Program-made: the position numbers and the translations under genes
Notes under the pieces: model-generated
Told to the model about the DNA's origin: nothing
The model's input: only the letters and a program-made list of their open reading frames with translations
Database searches by the model: none
DNA from: Methylobacterium sp. E-066
Lineage (GTDB): Bacteria > Pseudomonadota > Alphaproteobacteria > Rhizobiales > Beijerinckiaceae
Direction of reading: 5' to 3'
Length of the DNA: 64,000 nucleotides
Assembly: GCF_022829635.1 (NCBI RefSeq)
Contig: NZ_JAKSYO010000125.1
Location: 62,001 to 126,000, forward strand
In this document: piece after piece, positions 43,964-51,807 of the stretch
Numbering within the stretch: position 1 is the first letter of the stretch
Layout of the letters: each line of letters opens with the position of its first letter

Positions 43964-45391
43964 TCAGATCTGCATCAGCCGGATGTTGTTGGTGTTCCCC
44001 ATCGTGTGGAACGGGATGCCGGCGGTGACGACGATGATGTCGTTCGGCCGGGCGAAGCCCTCGTCCTGCGCGTGCTGACAGGCCTTGGCGGTCATCTCCT
44101 CGTAGGAATCGACATCGTCCGTGTGGACGCTGTGGGCACCCCAGAGCAGGCACAGGCGCCGCGAGGTCGCGAGGCTCGGGGTCAGCGCCAGGATCGACGC
44201 GGCGGGGCGCTTGCGGGCGACCCGGGCCGCCGTCGTACCGCTGGTGGTGTAGGTGACGATCGCGGAGGCGCGCACGGCCTCGGCCAGATCGGCCGTGGCG
44301 GTGGCGACCGCGTGGGGCGGCGTCTCCTCCTCGCCGGGCTCCGAGGCGGCCACGATCGAGTGGTAGAGCTTGTGACCCTCCACGCTGCGGATGATCCGGT
44401 CCATCATCGACACGGCCTCGACCGGATATTGCCCGGTGGCCGATTCCGCCGAGAGCATCACCGCGTCGGCACCGTCGTAGATCGCGGTGGCGACGTCCGA
44501 CGCCTCCGCGCGGGTCGGGGCGGGTGCGTTGACCATCGAGTCCAGCATCTGGGTCGCCACGATCACCGGCTTCACGGCGAGCCGGCAGGCACGGATCAGC
44601 TCCTTCTGCCGCCCGGGCACGTCCTCGTGCGGGATCTCGACGCCGAGATCGCCGCGGGCAACCATCACGGCGTCGGAGAGCCGGATGATGTCGTCGATCC
44701 GCTCCAGCGCCTGCGGCTTCTCGATCTTCGACATGATGCCGGCCCGGTCGCCGATGATCCCGCGGGCCTCGATCAGGTCCGACGGCTTCTGGACGAAGGA
44801 TAGGGCGACCCAGTCGACGCCGAGCTCCAGCCCGAAGGCGAGGTCGGCCCGGTCCTTCTCGGTGAGCGGCGACAGGTCGAGCAGGGTGCCGGGCAGGTTG
44901 ACGCCCTTGCGGTTCGAGATCGGGCCGCCGGTCACCACCTCGGCGGTGATCGAATCCCGTTCCGGCCCCACGACCCGCACACGCACCCGCCCGTCGTCGA
45001 TCAGGAGCTCCTGGCCTGGCACCACCGCGGCGAAGATCTCGGGGTGGTGGAGCGGGATCGCCTGCTTGTCGCCCTCCGCCCCTTCGAGGACGAAACGGAT
45101 CGTCTCCCCGGCGACGAGATCCTGGCGCCCGCCCTGCAGCGTGCCGATCCGGATCTTCGGACCCTGCAGATCCTGCAGGATCCCGATCGGGCGGCCGACC
45201 TCCCGCTCCAAGGCGCGGATCGAAGCGTGGACCTTGGCGTGGTCCTCCTGCACGCCGTGGCTGAAGTTGAGCCGGAAGGTGTCGACCCCGGCGAGGAACA
45301 GGGCGCGCAGCCGGTCGGGCGCGGAACTCGCGGGACCGACGGTGGCGACGATCTTGGCGTGGCGGTGACGGCGCATGCGGGGCTCTGCCAT
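43964..45391 (-). CDS. pyk: Pyruvate kinase
   Basis: 475 residues from ATG 45391 (GGAGGT upstream, spacing 7). ATVGPASSAPDRLRALFLAG, RLNFSHG, AVMVARGDLGVEIP, VATQMLDSM, MLSAESATGQYPVEAV and the C-terminal regulatory domain (ASAIVTYTTSGTTAARVARK) are all present. It converts phosphoenolpyruvate and ADP to pyruvate and ATP. It is a single-gene unit on the minus strand. Confidence 0.97.
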   Translation of the reverse strand: MAEPRMRRHRHAKIVATVGPASSAPDRLRALFLAGVDTFRLNFSHGVQEDHAKVHASIRALEREVGRPIGILQDLQGPKIRIGTLQGGRQDLVAGETIRFVLEGAEGDKQAIPLHHPEIFAAVVPGQELLIDDGRVRVRVVGPERDSITAEVVTGGPISNRKGVNLPGTLLDLSPLTEKDRADLAFGLELGVDWVALSFVQKPSDLIEARGIIGDRAGIMSKIEKPQALERIDDIIRLSDAVMVARGDLGVEIPHEDVPGRQKELIRACRLAVKPVIVATQMLDSMVNAPAPTRAEASDVATAIYDGADAVMLSAESATGQYPVEAVSMMDRIIRSVEGHKLYHSIVAASEPGEEETPPHAVATATADLAEAVRASAIVTYTTSGTTAARVARKRPAASILALTPSLATSRRLCLLWGAHSVHTDDVDSYEEMTAKACQHAQDEGFARPNDIIVVTAGIPFHTMGNTNNIRLMQI

Positions 45392-45510
45392 GAACACGAC
45401 CTCCGGGAATCGGCCGGCCGATCGGGTCCGCCGACGGCCCCCACATTGGTAAGGATGCGCGCCGAGGCGAGCTTTTTTTGCGAGACGCGCGAGATTCGCC
45501 GATCGGGCTC

Positions 45511-45546
45511 GCCGCCTACTCCGCCGCCTACTCCGCCGCCTACTTG
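45511..45546. repeat. Tandem 12-bp repeat at the end of the SRPBCC gene
   Basis: The unit GCCGCCTACTCC occurs about three times, the last ending in TTG. It is read on the minus strand as AAGTAGGCGGCGGAGTAG..., so the natural stop codon is followed by repeated in-frame TAG codons. It probably arose by slippage. Confidence 0.8.
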
Positions 45547-46037
45547 GCGACCTCGCGGGCGATGCCGGCGAGGCCCGCGTCGTAGACGCCGGTGATGTCC
45601 GCGAGGGCCTCGGCGTCGCTCATGCCCTCTGCGTCGAAGGTCGCGGTCCAGACCACCGTGGAGCCCGCGCCGTTCGGGCGGACCGCCAGCGTGGCGTTGT
45701 AGGCCCGCACCGGCAGCGGACCCTGGATGAAGCTGTAGCTGTAGCTCATGCCCGCCTCGTCGCGGGCGGTTTCGACCTCCACGATCGTGCCGAGGCCACC
45801 CTTCGCCACGACGCCGCGAATCTGCGCCCGGATGCCGTCATCGTCGTCCTCGCGCGACAGGATGCAGCGCTCGACCTGCGGATGCCACAACCCGATGGCG
45901 CAGAAATCGCCGATCAGCGCCCAGATCGCCGCGGGCGGCGCCGGGATATCCCGGCTGCGGGTGACTTCCAGGGCGCAGGCCGGGCTGGCGATGAATAACG
46001 CTGCGATGCCGAGGGCTGCACGGGCGGGTCGCTTCAC
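45540..46037 (-). CDS. SRPBCC (START/Bet v1-like) family exported protein
   Basis: 165 residues starting at GTG 46037 (GGAGA upstream). An N-terminal signal peptide (KRPARAALGIAALFIASPACA) precedes the domain: TRSRDIPAPPAAIWALIGDFCAIG and WHPQVERCILSRE, typical of SRPBCC polyketide-cyclase-like ligand-binding folds. The longer upstream frame would include the repeat at 46184 and is not supported. It is presumably a periplasmic lipid-binding protein; the ligand is unknown. Confidence 0.82.
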   Translation of the reverse strand: MKRPARAALGIAALFIASPACALEVTRSRDIPAPPAAIWALIGDFCAIGLWHPQVERCILSREDDDDGIRAQIRGVVAKGGLGTIVEVETARDEAGMSYSYSFIQGPLPVRAYNATLAVRPNGAGSTVVWTATFDAEGMSDAEALADITGVYDAGLAGIAREVAK

Positions 46038-46183
46038 GTTGGGGTCTCCGCCGGATATCGCCGAACGGAAGTAGGGCGCCTGGTGGAGGAAACCCATCCG
46101 GGCTCCGGCAGCCGATCCCTGGAAACCGCCGAGCTCGGCCGATAAGACAGCTGGGTTGATCGCTCGGCCGCTCGACCTTTCGC

Positions 46184-46275
46184 CGTCATTGCGAGCGTAG
46201 CGAAGCAACCCAGGGAAACGCGACATTCGGAGATCGCGCGCGGCCCTGGGTTGCTTCGCTTCGCTCGCAATGACG
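46184..46275. repeat. Dispersed palindromic repeat, CGTCATTGCGAGCG family
   Basis: Same family as 21831-21922: outer arms CGTCATTGCGAGCG / CGCTCGCAATGACG, inner arms AGCGAAGCAACCCAGGG / CCCTGGGTTGCTTCGCT. It is upstream of the transglycosylase gene, between two divergent genes. Confidence 0.9.
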
Positions 46276-46322
46276 GCGCGGCGCGCTTCGACCACATGTC
46301 AGGCTTGGAGCCGGAGACGCCG

Positions 46323-47621
46323 ATGGACGATCGCATCATGTCGGCTTCCCCATCGCGGCAAGGCAGGCATACGGGGCTTCGCGCCCTCAGGCTCGGGATC
46401 GCAGCCCTGGCGCTGGCTCCGGGGCTGGCCGTGGCGGCACCGGAGGCGGCCCCGCCCTCCGTGCCGACCCCGTCTTTCGAGACCTGCCGCACCGATCTGA
46501 TCGCCTGGGCCGCGGCGCATGACGTGCCGCAGGCCATCGCGCAGGCGCAGCTCGGCAGCCTGGAGCCCGATCCGGACGTGCTGGCCGCGACCCGGAACCA
46601 GGGCGAGTTCGTCCGGCCGATCTGGGACTATATCGAGGCTAGCATCACGCCGGCCCGGATCGAGGCCGGGCAGCGCAAGCTCGCCGAGCTGGCGACGCCG
46701 CTCGCGGCGATCGAGACGAAATACGGCGTCGACCGCTACACCCTCGTCGCCTTCTGGGGCGTGGAATCGACCTACGGCACCGTGCTCGACAATCTGTCTG
46801 TGGTGAAGCCGGTGGTGCGCTCGCTCGCGACCCTGAGCTGCGGCGATCCCACCCGCGCCGCCTACTGGCGCGACGAGCTGACCGCCGCCCTGCAGATCCT
46901 CGCCCGCGACGAGGCGCCCCTCGACAAGATGCCCGGCGGACTGACCGGATCCTGGGCCGGCGCCATGGGCCACACCCAGTTCATGCCGACCGTCTACCAG
47001 CAGAACGCGGTCGATTTCGACGGCGACGGCAAGCGGGACATCTGGACCTCGGCCACGGACGCGCTCGCCTCCACGGCGAATTACCTGCGCGCCCATGGCT
47101 GGCGGCCCGGCGAGGGCTGGGGCTACGAGGCGGTCCTGCCGGAGGGGTTCGACGCCGCACTCGCCGACGAGACCACGCCGCGGAGCCTCGCCGCCTGGCG
47201 GGACCTCGGCGTGAAGCCGACCCGGGACCGTCCGATCCCGGATGAGACCGCGCAGGCGACCCTGATCCTGCCCGCGGGGATCCGCGGACCCGCCTTCCTG
47301 CTCCGGCCGAACTTTGCGGTGATCCTGCGCTACAACACGGCCCTCGCCTATGCCCTGACGGTGGCGCAGCTCTCGGACCGCCTGCGCGGCGATCCGGGTC
47401 TGTCGCGGGACTGGCCGCGGGGCGACCGGCCGCTCACCGGGGACGAGCGCCGCGACCTCCAGACCCGGCTGACCGAGCGCGGCTATGCCACCGGCGGCGT
47501 CGATGGCAAGATCGGCCCGAAAACCCGGGCGGCCCTGCGGGCCTACCAGGGCACGCAGGGATTGCCGGCGGATGGCTACGCGGACGCCGCCCTGCTGGAG
47601 CGGATCCGGGCGGCGCCGTGA
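46323..47621 (+). CDS. Lytic murein transglycosylase, MltB family, with peptidoglycan-binding domain
   Basis: 432 residues from ATG 46323 (GGAG upstream). A signal peptide ends near residue 41. The SLT/MltB domain contains FWGVESTYGTVLDNLSVV (catalytic Glu) and LTGSWAGAMGHTQFMPTVYQ. The C-terminal peptidoglycan-binding repeat (about 365-425) reads LQTRLTERGYATGGVDGKIG and TRAALRAYQGTQGLPADGYA. It cuts murein glycan strands to form 1,6-anhydro ends in the periplasm. It is probably monocistronic; its stop abuts the next gene. Confidence 0.93.
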   Translation: MDDRIMSASPSRQGRHTGLRALRLGIAALALAPGLAVAAPEAAPPSVPTPSFETCRTDLIAWAAAHDVPQAIAQAQLGSLEPDPDVLAATRNQGEFVRPIWDYIEASITPARIEAGQRKLAELATPLAAIETKYGVDRYTLVAFWGVESTYGTVLDNLSVVKPVVRSLATLSCGDPTRAAYWRDELTAALQILARDEAPLDKMPGGLTGSWAGAMGHTQFMPTVYQQNAVDFDGDGKRDIWTSATDALASTANYLRAHGWRPGEGWGYEAVLPEGFDAALADETTPRSLAAWRDLGVKPTRDRPIPDETAQATLILPAGIRGPAFLLRPNFAVILRYNTALAYALTVAQLSDRLRGDPGLSRDWPRGDRPLTGDERRDLQTRLTERGYATGGVDGKIGPKTRAALRAYQGTQGLPADGYADAALLERIRAAP

Positions 47622-48410
47622 TCAAGCCAGGAAGGCCGGCTCGTCCCGGGCGAGCACGCGCTTGACGCTCTCGAGGTGCAGGCGCGCGCTCTCGGCGCGG
47701 CCGGCGGCTTCCTGGGCGGCCACGTGCTTCACGATCTCCTCGGGGACGACCTTCAGGGTGCGGCCCGTGCTCATGGCGAGCACCTGCGCCTGGGCGGCGC
47801 GCTCCAGGTAGTAGAGATCGTCCCAGGCCTCCGCGATGGTTTCGCCCAGGACCATGACCCCGTGGTTCTTCAGGAACACGATATCGGCCTCGCCGGCGCT
47901 CCGGGCGATCCGCTCGCCCTCGCGGGAATCGAGCGCCAGCCCGTTGTAATCCTCGTCCACCGCGATGCGGCCGTAGAAGCGCAGGGCGGTCTGCCCGGCC
48001 CAGAGCAGCGGTTGCCCTTCGAGCATGGCGAGCGCCGTGGCGTAGGGCATGTGGGTGTGGAACGCGGCCCGGGCGTTGGGCTTCAGCCGGTGCAGTTCGG
48101 CATGGATGTGGAAGGCGGTCGCCTCCGGCTGGCCATCGCCCTCCACCACGTTGCCGTGGAAGTCGCACAGCAGCAGGCTCGATGCGGTCACCTCGGCGAA
48201 GGCCAGGCCGTAAGGATTGACCAAGAACAGGTCCGGCCGCTCCGGCAGCACCGCCGAGAAGTGGTTGCAGATCCCCTCTTCGAGGCCGTTGCGCGCGGCC
48301 CAGCGCAGGCAGGCGGCCAGATCGACACGGGCGCGGCGGACGCCGTCCGCGTTCAGGGGCTCATTGCTGCGGACGGGGGGCGTGCCCGAAGCGGTGACGG
48401 CGTGCGCCAT
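47622..48410 (-). CDS. Class II aldolase/adducin family protein
   Basis: 262 residues. Zinc-binding His residues lie in TAFHIHAELHRL and AAFHTHMPYATALAML, with a further His in IVFLKNHGVMVLGETIAEAW. The fold corresponds to L-fuculose-1-phosphate aldolase-like enzymes and adducin-type proteins; the substrate is unknown. It converges on the transglycosylase with stops adjacent. The pxp operon begins about 100 bases upstream on the same strand. Confidence 0.88.
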   Translation of the reverse strand: MAHAVTASGTPPVRSNEPLNADGVRRARVDLAACLRWAARNGLEEGICNHFSAVLPERPDLFLVNPYGLAFAEVTASSLLLCDFHGNVVEGDGQPEATAFHIHAELHRLKPNARAAFHTHMPYATALAMLEGQPLLWAGQTALRFYGRIAVDEDYNGLALDSREGERIARSAGEADIVFLKNHGVMVLGETIAEAWDDLYYLERAAQAQVLAMSTGRTLKVVPEEIVKHVAAQEAAGRAESARLHLESVKRVLARDEPAFLA

Positions 48411-48513
48411 GCGGGAAGGCTTTCTCTCGGTTGGAATCTTGGCCGCCGGAATCAGGCGGCCCGGCATCTTACGCGGTTGCGCGGCGCAGCGGACTACCCC
48501 TGCGTGCAGACAG

Positions 48514-49530
48514 TCAGGCGCCTCCGTCGGTGACGCCATCGACGAGGTTGAGCGCCAGCAGGAAATCCGAGGCGAAATCCGTGCGCACCACAGGATCGCG
48601 CGGCACAGGCTCGCGCAGGGCGTCGCGCTCGGCCCGGCGGGCCGCCACCGCGTCGGCAACCGTGACGCTCCGAAACGACAACCGCGTCCCGCCCTGCGCC
48701 TGGGCGAGCCGCCCGAGATCCGGCCCGATCACCGTCGCGATCTTCGGATAGCCGCCGGTCGATTGCCGATCGGCCATCAGGATGATCGGCAGGCCGTTGC
48801 CGGGCACCTGGATCGCGCCCATCGCCACGCCGTCGGAGACGATATCGTGGCCCTTGGCGTGGGTCAGCGGTGCGCCGTCGAGGAAACAAGCCATGCGGTC
48901 GCCGCGGGGCGAGACGGTCCAGGGACCGGCGAGGAAAGCATCGATCTGGTCGGCGGCGAAATAATCGTCCTGCGGGCCGAGCACGACCCGGATTGTTTCG
49001 GGATTCCGGACGAGCCAGGGGGCGATCAGACGGTGTGGCGAGACCTCGCCGGCGCGGGGCTCGGCGACCGGGAGGCGGTCGCCGGCAGCCAGCCCCCGCC
49101 CATCCAGGCCGCCGAGGCCGGAGCGGGTGTGGGTCGCGGTCGATCCGAGGACCGGCGCCACGTCGATGCGCCCCTGCACGGCCAAGTAGCCCCAGGCGCC
49201 GGATGCGCCCGCGCGCACCGTCAGTGTCCGGCCGGGTTCCAGGGTCAGCGCCACCGCGTCAGGCAGGGCGGCCCCGTCGAGGGTGATCCGGAAGCTTCGG
49301 GAGACCATGGCGATCCCGAGCGGCCCGCCCTCGGCCGTGACCGTGAGGCCGCCGGTGGAGACCTCGATGGTGGTGGCATCGAGGGGATTGCCCGCCGCCC
49401 GGTTGGCAGTGGCGTGCATCAGCGGATCCATCGGGCCCGCGGCCGTGATGCCGTAGCGCAGGTAGCCGTGCCGGCCGCCATCCTGCAGCGTGACACCGGG
49501 CCCGGCGGATTCGATGACGAGGGCGGTCAT
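48514..49530 (-). CDS. pxpC: 5-oxoprolinase subunit C (biotin-dependent carboxyltransferase family)
   Basis: 338 residues. PxpC/KipA hallmarks: SAGPGVTLQDGGRHGYLRYG, AAGPMDPLMHATANRAAGN, and ILMADRQSTGGYPKIATVI. With PxpA and PxpB it hydrolyses 5-oxoproline to glutamate using ATP. Its ATG overlaps the pxpB stop (ATGA) and the gene is last in the operon. Confidence 0.93.
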   Translation of the reverse strand: MTALVIESAGPGVTLQDGGRHGYLRYGITAAGPMDPLMHATANRAAGNPLDATTIEVSTGGLTVTAEGGPLGIAMVSRSFRITLDGAALPDAVALTLEPGRTLTVRAGASGAWGYLAVQGRIDVAPVLGSTATHTRSGLGGLDGRGLAAGDRLPVAEPRAGEVSPHRLIAPWLVRNPETIRVVLGPQDDYFAADQIDAFLAGPWTVSPRGDRMACFLDGAPLTHAKGHDIVSDGVAMGAIQVPGNGLPIILMADRQSTGGYPKIATVIGPDLGRLAQAQGGTRLSFRSVTVADAVAARRAERDALREPVPRDPVVRTDFASDFLLALNLVDGVTDGGA

Positions 49531-50258
49531 CGAACGGCCTCTTCGCGGCGGGCGACCGGCTCGCCGGCCGCCTCCCGGGCCGTCAGGGCGTCGAAGGTCG
49601 TGACGTCCACCGGCTCGAACCGGATCAGGTCGCCGGCGCCGATGAAGAAACTCTGTTCGCGCTCCGGGGCGTAGAGCCGGGCCGGGGTCGCGCCGATCAC
49701 GTACCAGCCGGTCGGCATCGGTACCGTGGCCACCGCGGCGAGGCCGCCGCCGATCACCACGGCATTGCGCGGATGCGGCGGCCGGGGGCTCGCGCGCCGC
49801 GGCACCGCCAGGGTCTTGGGCAGGCCGCCGAGATAGGCGAAGCCCGGCGCGAAGCCGTACATGTAGACCCGGTAGGTCGCCCCGGCATGGGTCGCCACGA
49901 TCGCCTCGGGGGACAGGCCGGTACGCTCGGCGACCTGGGCGATGTCCTCCCCGTGCGGGGCGTCGTAGCAGCAGGGCAGGGTCCACAGGGTCGGCGTGCC
50001 GGCCCGCGCCACGGCCCCGGCGACCAGCGTCTGGACCCGCTCGGCCAGCGCCTCCCGGTCGAGCACCAGCGGATCGTAGTGGAGCATCAGCGAGCGGTAG
50101 GTCGGCACGCGCTCGCGCAGGCCTTCGGGCGGATCCGCGCCGAGGGCGTCGTCGAGCGCCAGGACCCGGTCGCTGATCGCGGGATCGACGGTGCTGCCGA
50201 ACTCCATCACCAGGGCCGCCTCGCCGGAATCGAGCAGCCGGGGCTCGCCCTCGCTCAT
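49527..50258 (-). CDS. pxpB: 5-oxoprolinase subunit B (KipI family)
   Basis: 243 residues. Diagnostic segments are LLDSGEAALVMEFGSTVDP, RSLMLHYDPLVLDREAL, LPCCYDAPHGEDIAQVAE, and YRVYMYGFAPGFAYLGGLP. It starts at ATG 50258, overlapping the pxpA stop by 4 bases, and its own stop overlaps the pxpC start. The operon is pxpA-pxpB-pxpC. Confidence 0.94.
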   Translation of the reverse strand: MSEGEPRLLDSGEAALVMEFGSTVDPAISDRVLALDDALGADPPEGLRERVPTYRSLMLHYDPLVLDREALAERVQTLVAGAVARAGTPTLWTLPCCYDAPHGEDIAQVAERTGLSPEAIVATHAGATYRVYMYGFAPGFAYLGGLPKTLAVPRRASPRPPHPRNAVVIGGGLAAVATVPMPTGWYVIGATPARLYAPEREQSFFIGAGDLIRFEPVDVTTFDALTAREAAGEPVARREEAVR

Positions 50259-51016
50259 GTCCGGAACGGCGCCAGCGTCACGCCGGCGCCCTCCAGCCGG
50301 GCGCGCACCGCCCGGGCTGTGGCGACCGCGTGGGCGGAATCGCCGTGGACGCAGATCGAGCGGATCGGGGTCGGCAGCGCTTGGCCCGAGGCGGTGAGGA
50401 TCGCCCCGCCCTCGACCATGCGCAGCACCCGCTCGGCGGCCGCGTCGGCCTCGGTGATCAGGGCGCCGGGCTGGTCGCGCGGAATCAGCAGCCCAGCCTC
50501 GGTATAGCCGCGGTCGGCGAAGATCTCCTGGTGGACTTCCAGGCCGCAAGCCTCGCCGGCCGCAACTTGCGCGGTGAGCGCGATGGCGAGCAGGGCCAGG
50601 TCGCGGTCGACCGCCCGGACCGCCTTGGCGATGGCGTCGGCCACCGCACGATCCTCGGCGGCGAGGTTGGCGAGTGCCCCGTGGGCCTTCACGTACGTGA
50701 TTCGGTGGCCAGCGTACGTTGCGAGCGCCTGGGCGGCGCCCACCTGGTAGGCGACCAGCCGCTCGATCTCGGGCGGGGTGAACGGCATGCGGCGGCGTCC
50801 GAAGCCCCAGAGGTCGGGGAAGCCCGGATGGGCGCCCACCGCCACGCCGCGGTCTTTCGCCAGCGCGAAGGTGCTCGCCATGATCTCGGGATCGCCCGCG
50901 TGTAGGCCGCAGGCGACGTTGGCGGAAGTGACGATGCCGAGGATCGCGGCATCGTCGCCGCAGGCGTAGGCGCCGTAGCCCTCGCCGAGATCGGAGTTCA
51001 GGTCCACGCTGGCCAA
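50255..51016 (-). CDS. pxpA: 5-oxoprolinase subunit A (LamB/YcsF family)
   Basis: 253 residues from TTG 51016. The family pattern is VDLNSDLGEGYGAYACGDDA, TSANVACGLHAGDPEIMAS, GAHPGFPDLWGFGRRRM, VKAHGALANLAAEDRAVA and SICVHGDSAHAVATARAVR. The N-terminus is close to family starts (MKIDLNADLGEGFG). AGGAAGGGGA lies shortly upstream of the TTG; an ATG at 51058 would add 14 unrelated residues. It is the catalytic component that opens the 5-oxoproline ring. Confidence 0.93.
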   Translation of the reverse strand: MASVDLNSDLGEGYGAYACGDDAAILGIVTSANVACGLHAGDPEIMASTFALAKDRGVAVGAHPGFPDLWGFGRRRMPFTPPEIERLVAYQVGAAQALATYAGHRITYVKAHGALANLAAEDRAVADAIAKAVRAVDRDLALLAIALTAQVAAGEACGLEVHQEIFADRGYTEAGLLIPRDQPGALITEADAAAERVLRMVEGGAILTASGQALPTPIRSICVHGDSAHAVATARAVRARLEGAGVTLAPFRT

Positions 51017-51405
51017 CGGACTCGTCCCCTTCCTGCTGCACCGCCGCCCGGAGTGCATGGCGACCGAATCGGTTCTTTCCACACCGCCTACGATCGGAAG
51101 TCGAGAGCGCTGTGTCGGCGGCGCGACAGGTGCGGCAGGCTGCTCGTGCGCGCAACGATGTCCACGCACCTTCGACGGAAGAGGACAACGGTCGGTGACA
51201 CGCGCTTTCCCTCCCCCCTCTGCGGACTATCGGATTCCCACATCCCCGGATGTGGCGCGGGTCCCCTCTCCCGCACGGGAGAGGGGGCGCGTGGCGGCTT
51301 TCGCAAGCCGATGTGTGAACAACGTAGCCTGTGCGGGGGAGGGCGCGTGCCCGGCGAACGCGCTGGGCAAATCCTGTCGTCTGCGCCAGCGCCGCAGCCG
51401 TCCGC
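51017..51405. other. 390-base gap with a repeat
   Basis: Between pxpA and the DCC gene. The only structure is a short copy of the CTCTCCCGCACGGGAGAG palindrome at about 51261-51288. No gene is supported, although short frames exist. Confidence 0.5.
51261..51288. repeat. Short copy of the CTCTCCCGTGCGGGAGAG palindrome
   Basis: CCCCTCTCCCGCACGGGAGAGGGG forms a strong hairpin. The core matches the element at 4915-5013, without the facing copy. Confidence 0.75.
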
Positions 51406-51807
51406 CTATCGAGGCAGCCCGGGATCCGCCTGCGCGATGAGCTTGCGGCCCAGCAGGGCGAGGGTCGCGCGGCGTCCGAGCTTCATCACCGGATAGAGCA
51501 GGCGGGCGCGGGACGGGTCACGCAGCAGTCGCGCCAGGGTTCGGCTGACCGCGCCCCGGTCCTCGCTGAGGGTCGAGACCAGCACGAGGGCATCCGCGCC
51601 GTAATACAGGGTCTGGCCGTGCCGCACGACCATGCCGTTGTTGAGGTCATAGCCGCGCCGGGCAAGATCCTCGACCACGGGGCCGCCCTCCCGCGCATCG
51701 ATCAGCGCCACCGCGCCGACCGAGCGGCGCAGGGCCATCAGGCGCACGTAGTTGCTGCAGAACGGGCATTCGCCGTCATAGACGACCGTGAGGGCAGCGT
51801 CGGTCAT
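51406..51807 (-). CDS. DCC (DUF393) thiol-disulfide oxidoreductase-like protein
   Basis: 133 residues. The N-terminal VVYDGECPFCSNYVRLMALR contains the D-x-x-C-x-x-C signature that names the DCC family. The fold resembles thioredoxin. ATG 51807 overlaps the stop of the membrane protein gene (ATGA), so the two are coupled. DCC proteins are often found with HTTM-type membrane proteins; the activity has not been shown for this protein. Confidence 0.9.
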   Translation of the reverse strand: MTDAALTVVYDGECPFCSNYVRLMALRRSVGAVALIDAREGGPVVEDLARRGYDLNNGMVVRHGQTLYYGADALVLVSTLSEDRGAVSRTLARLLRDPSRARLLYPVMKLGRRATLALLGRKLIAQADPGLPR

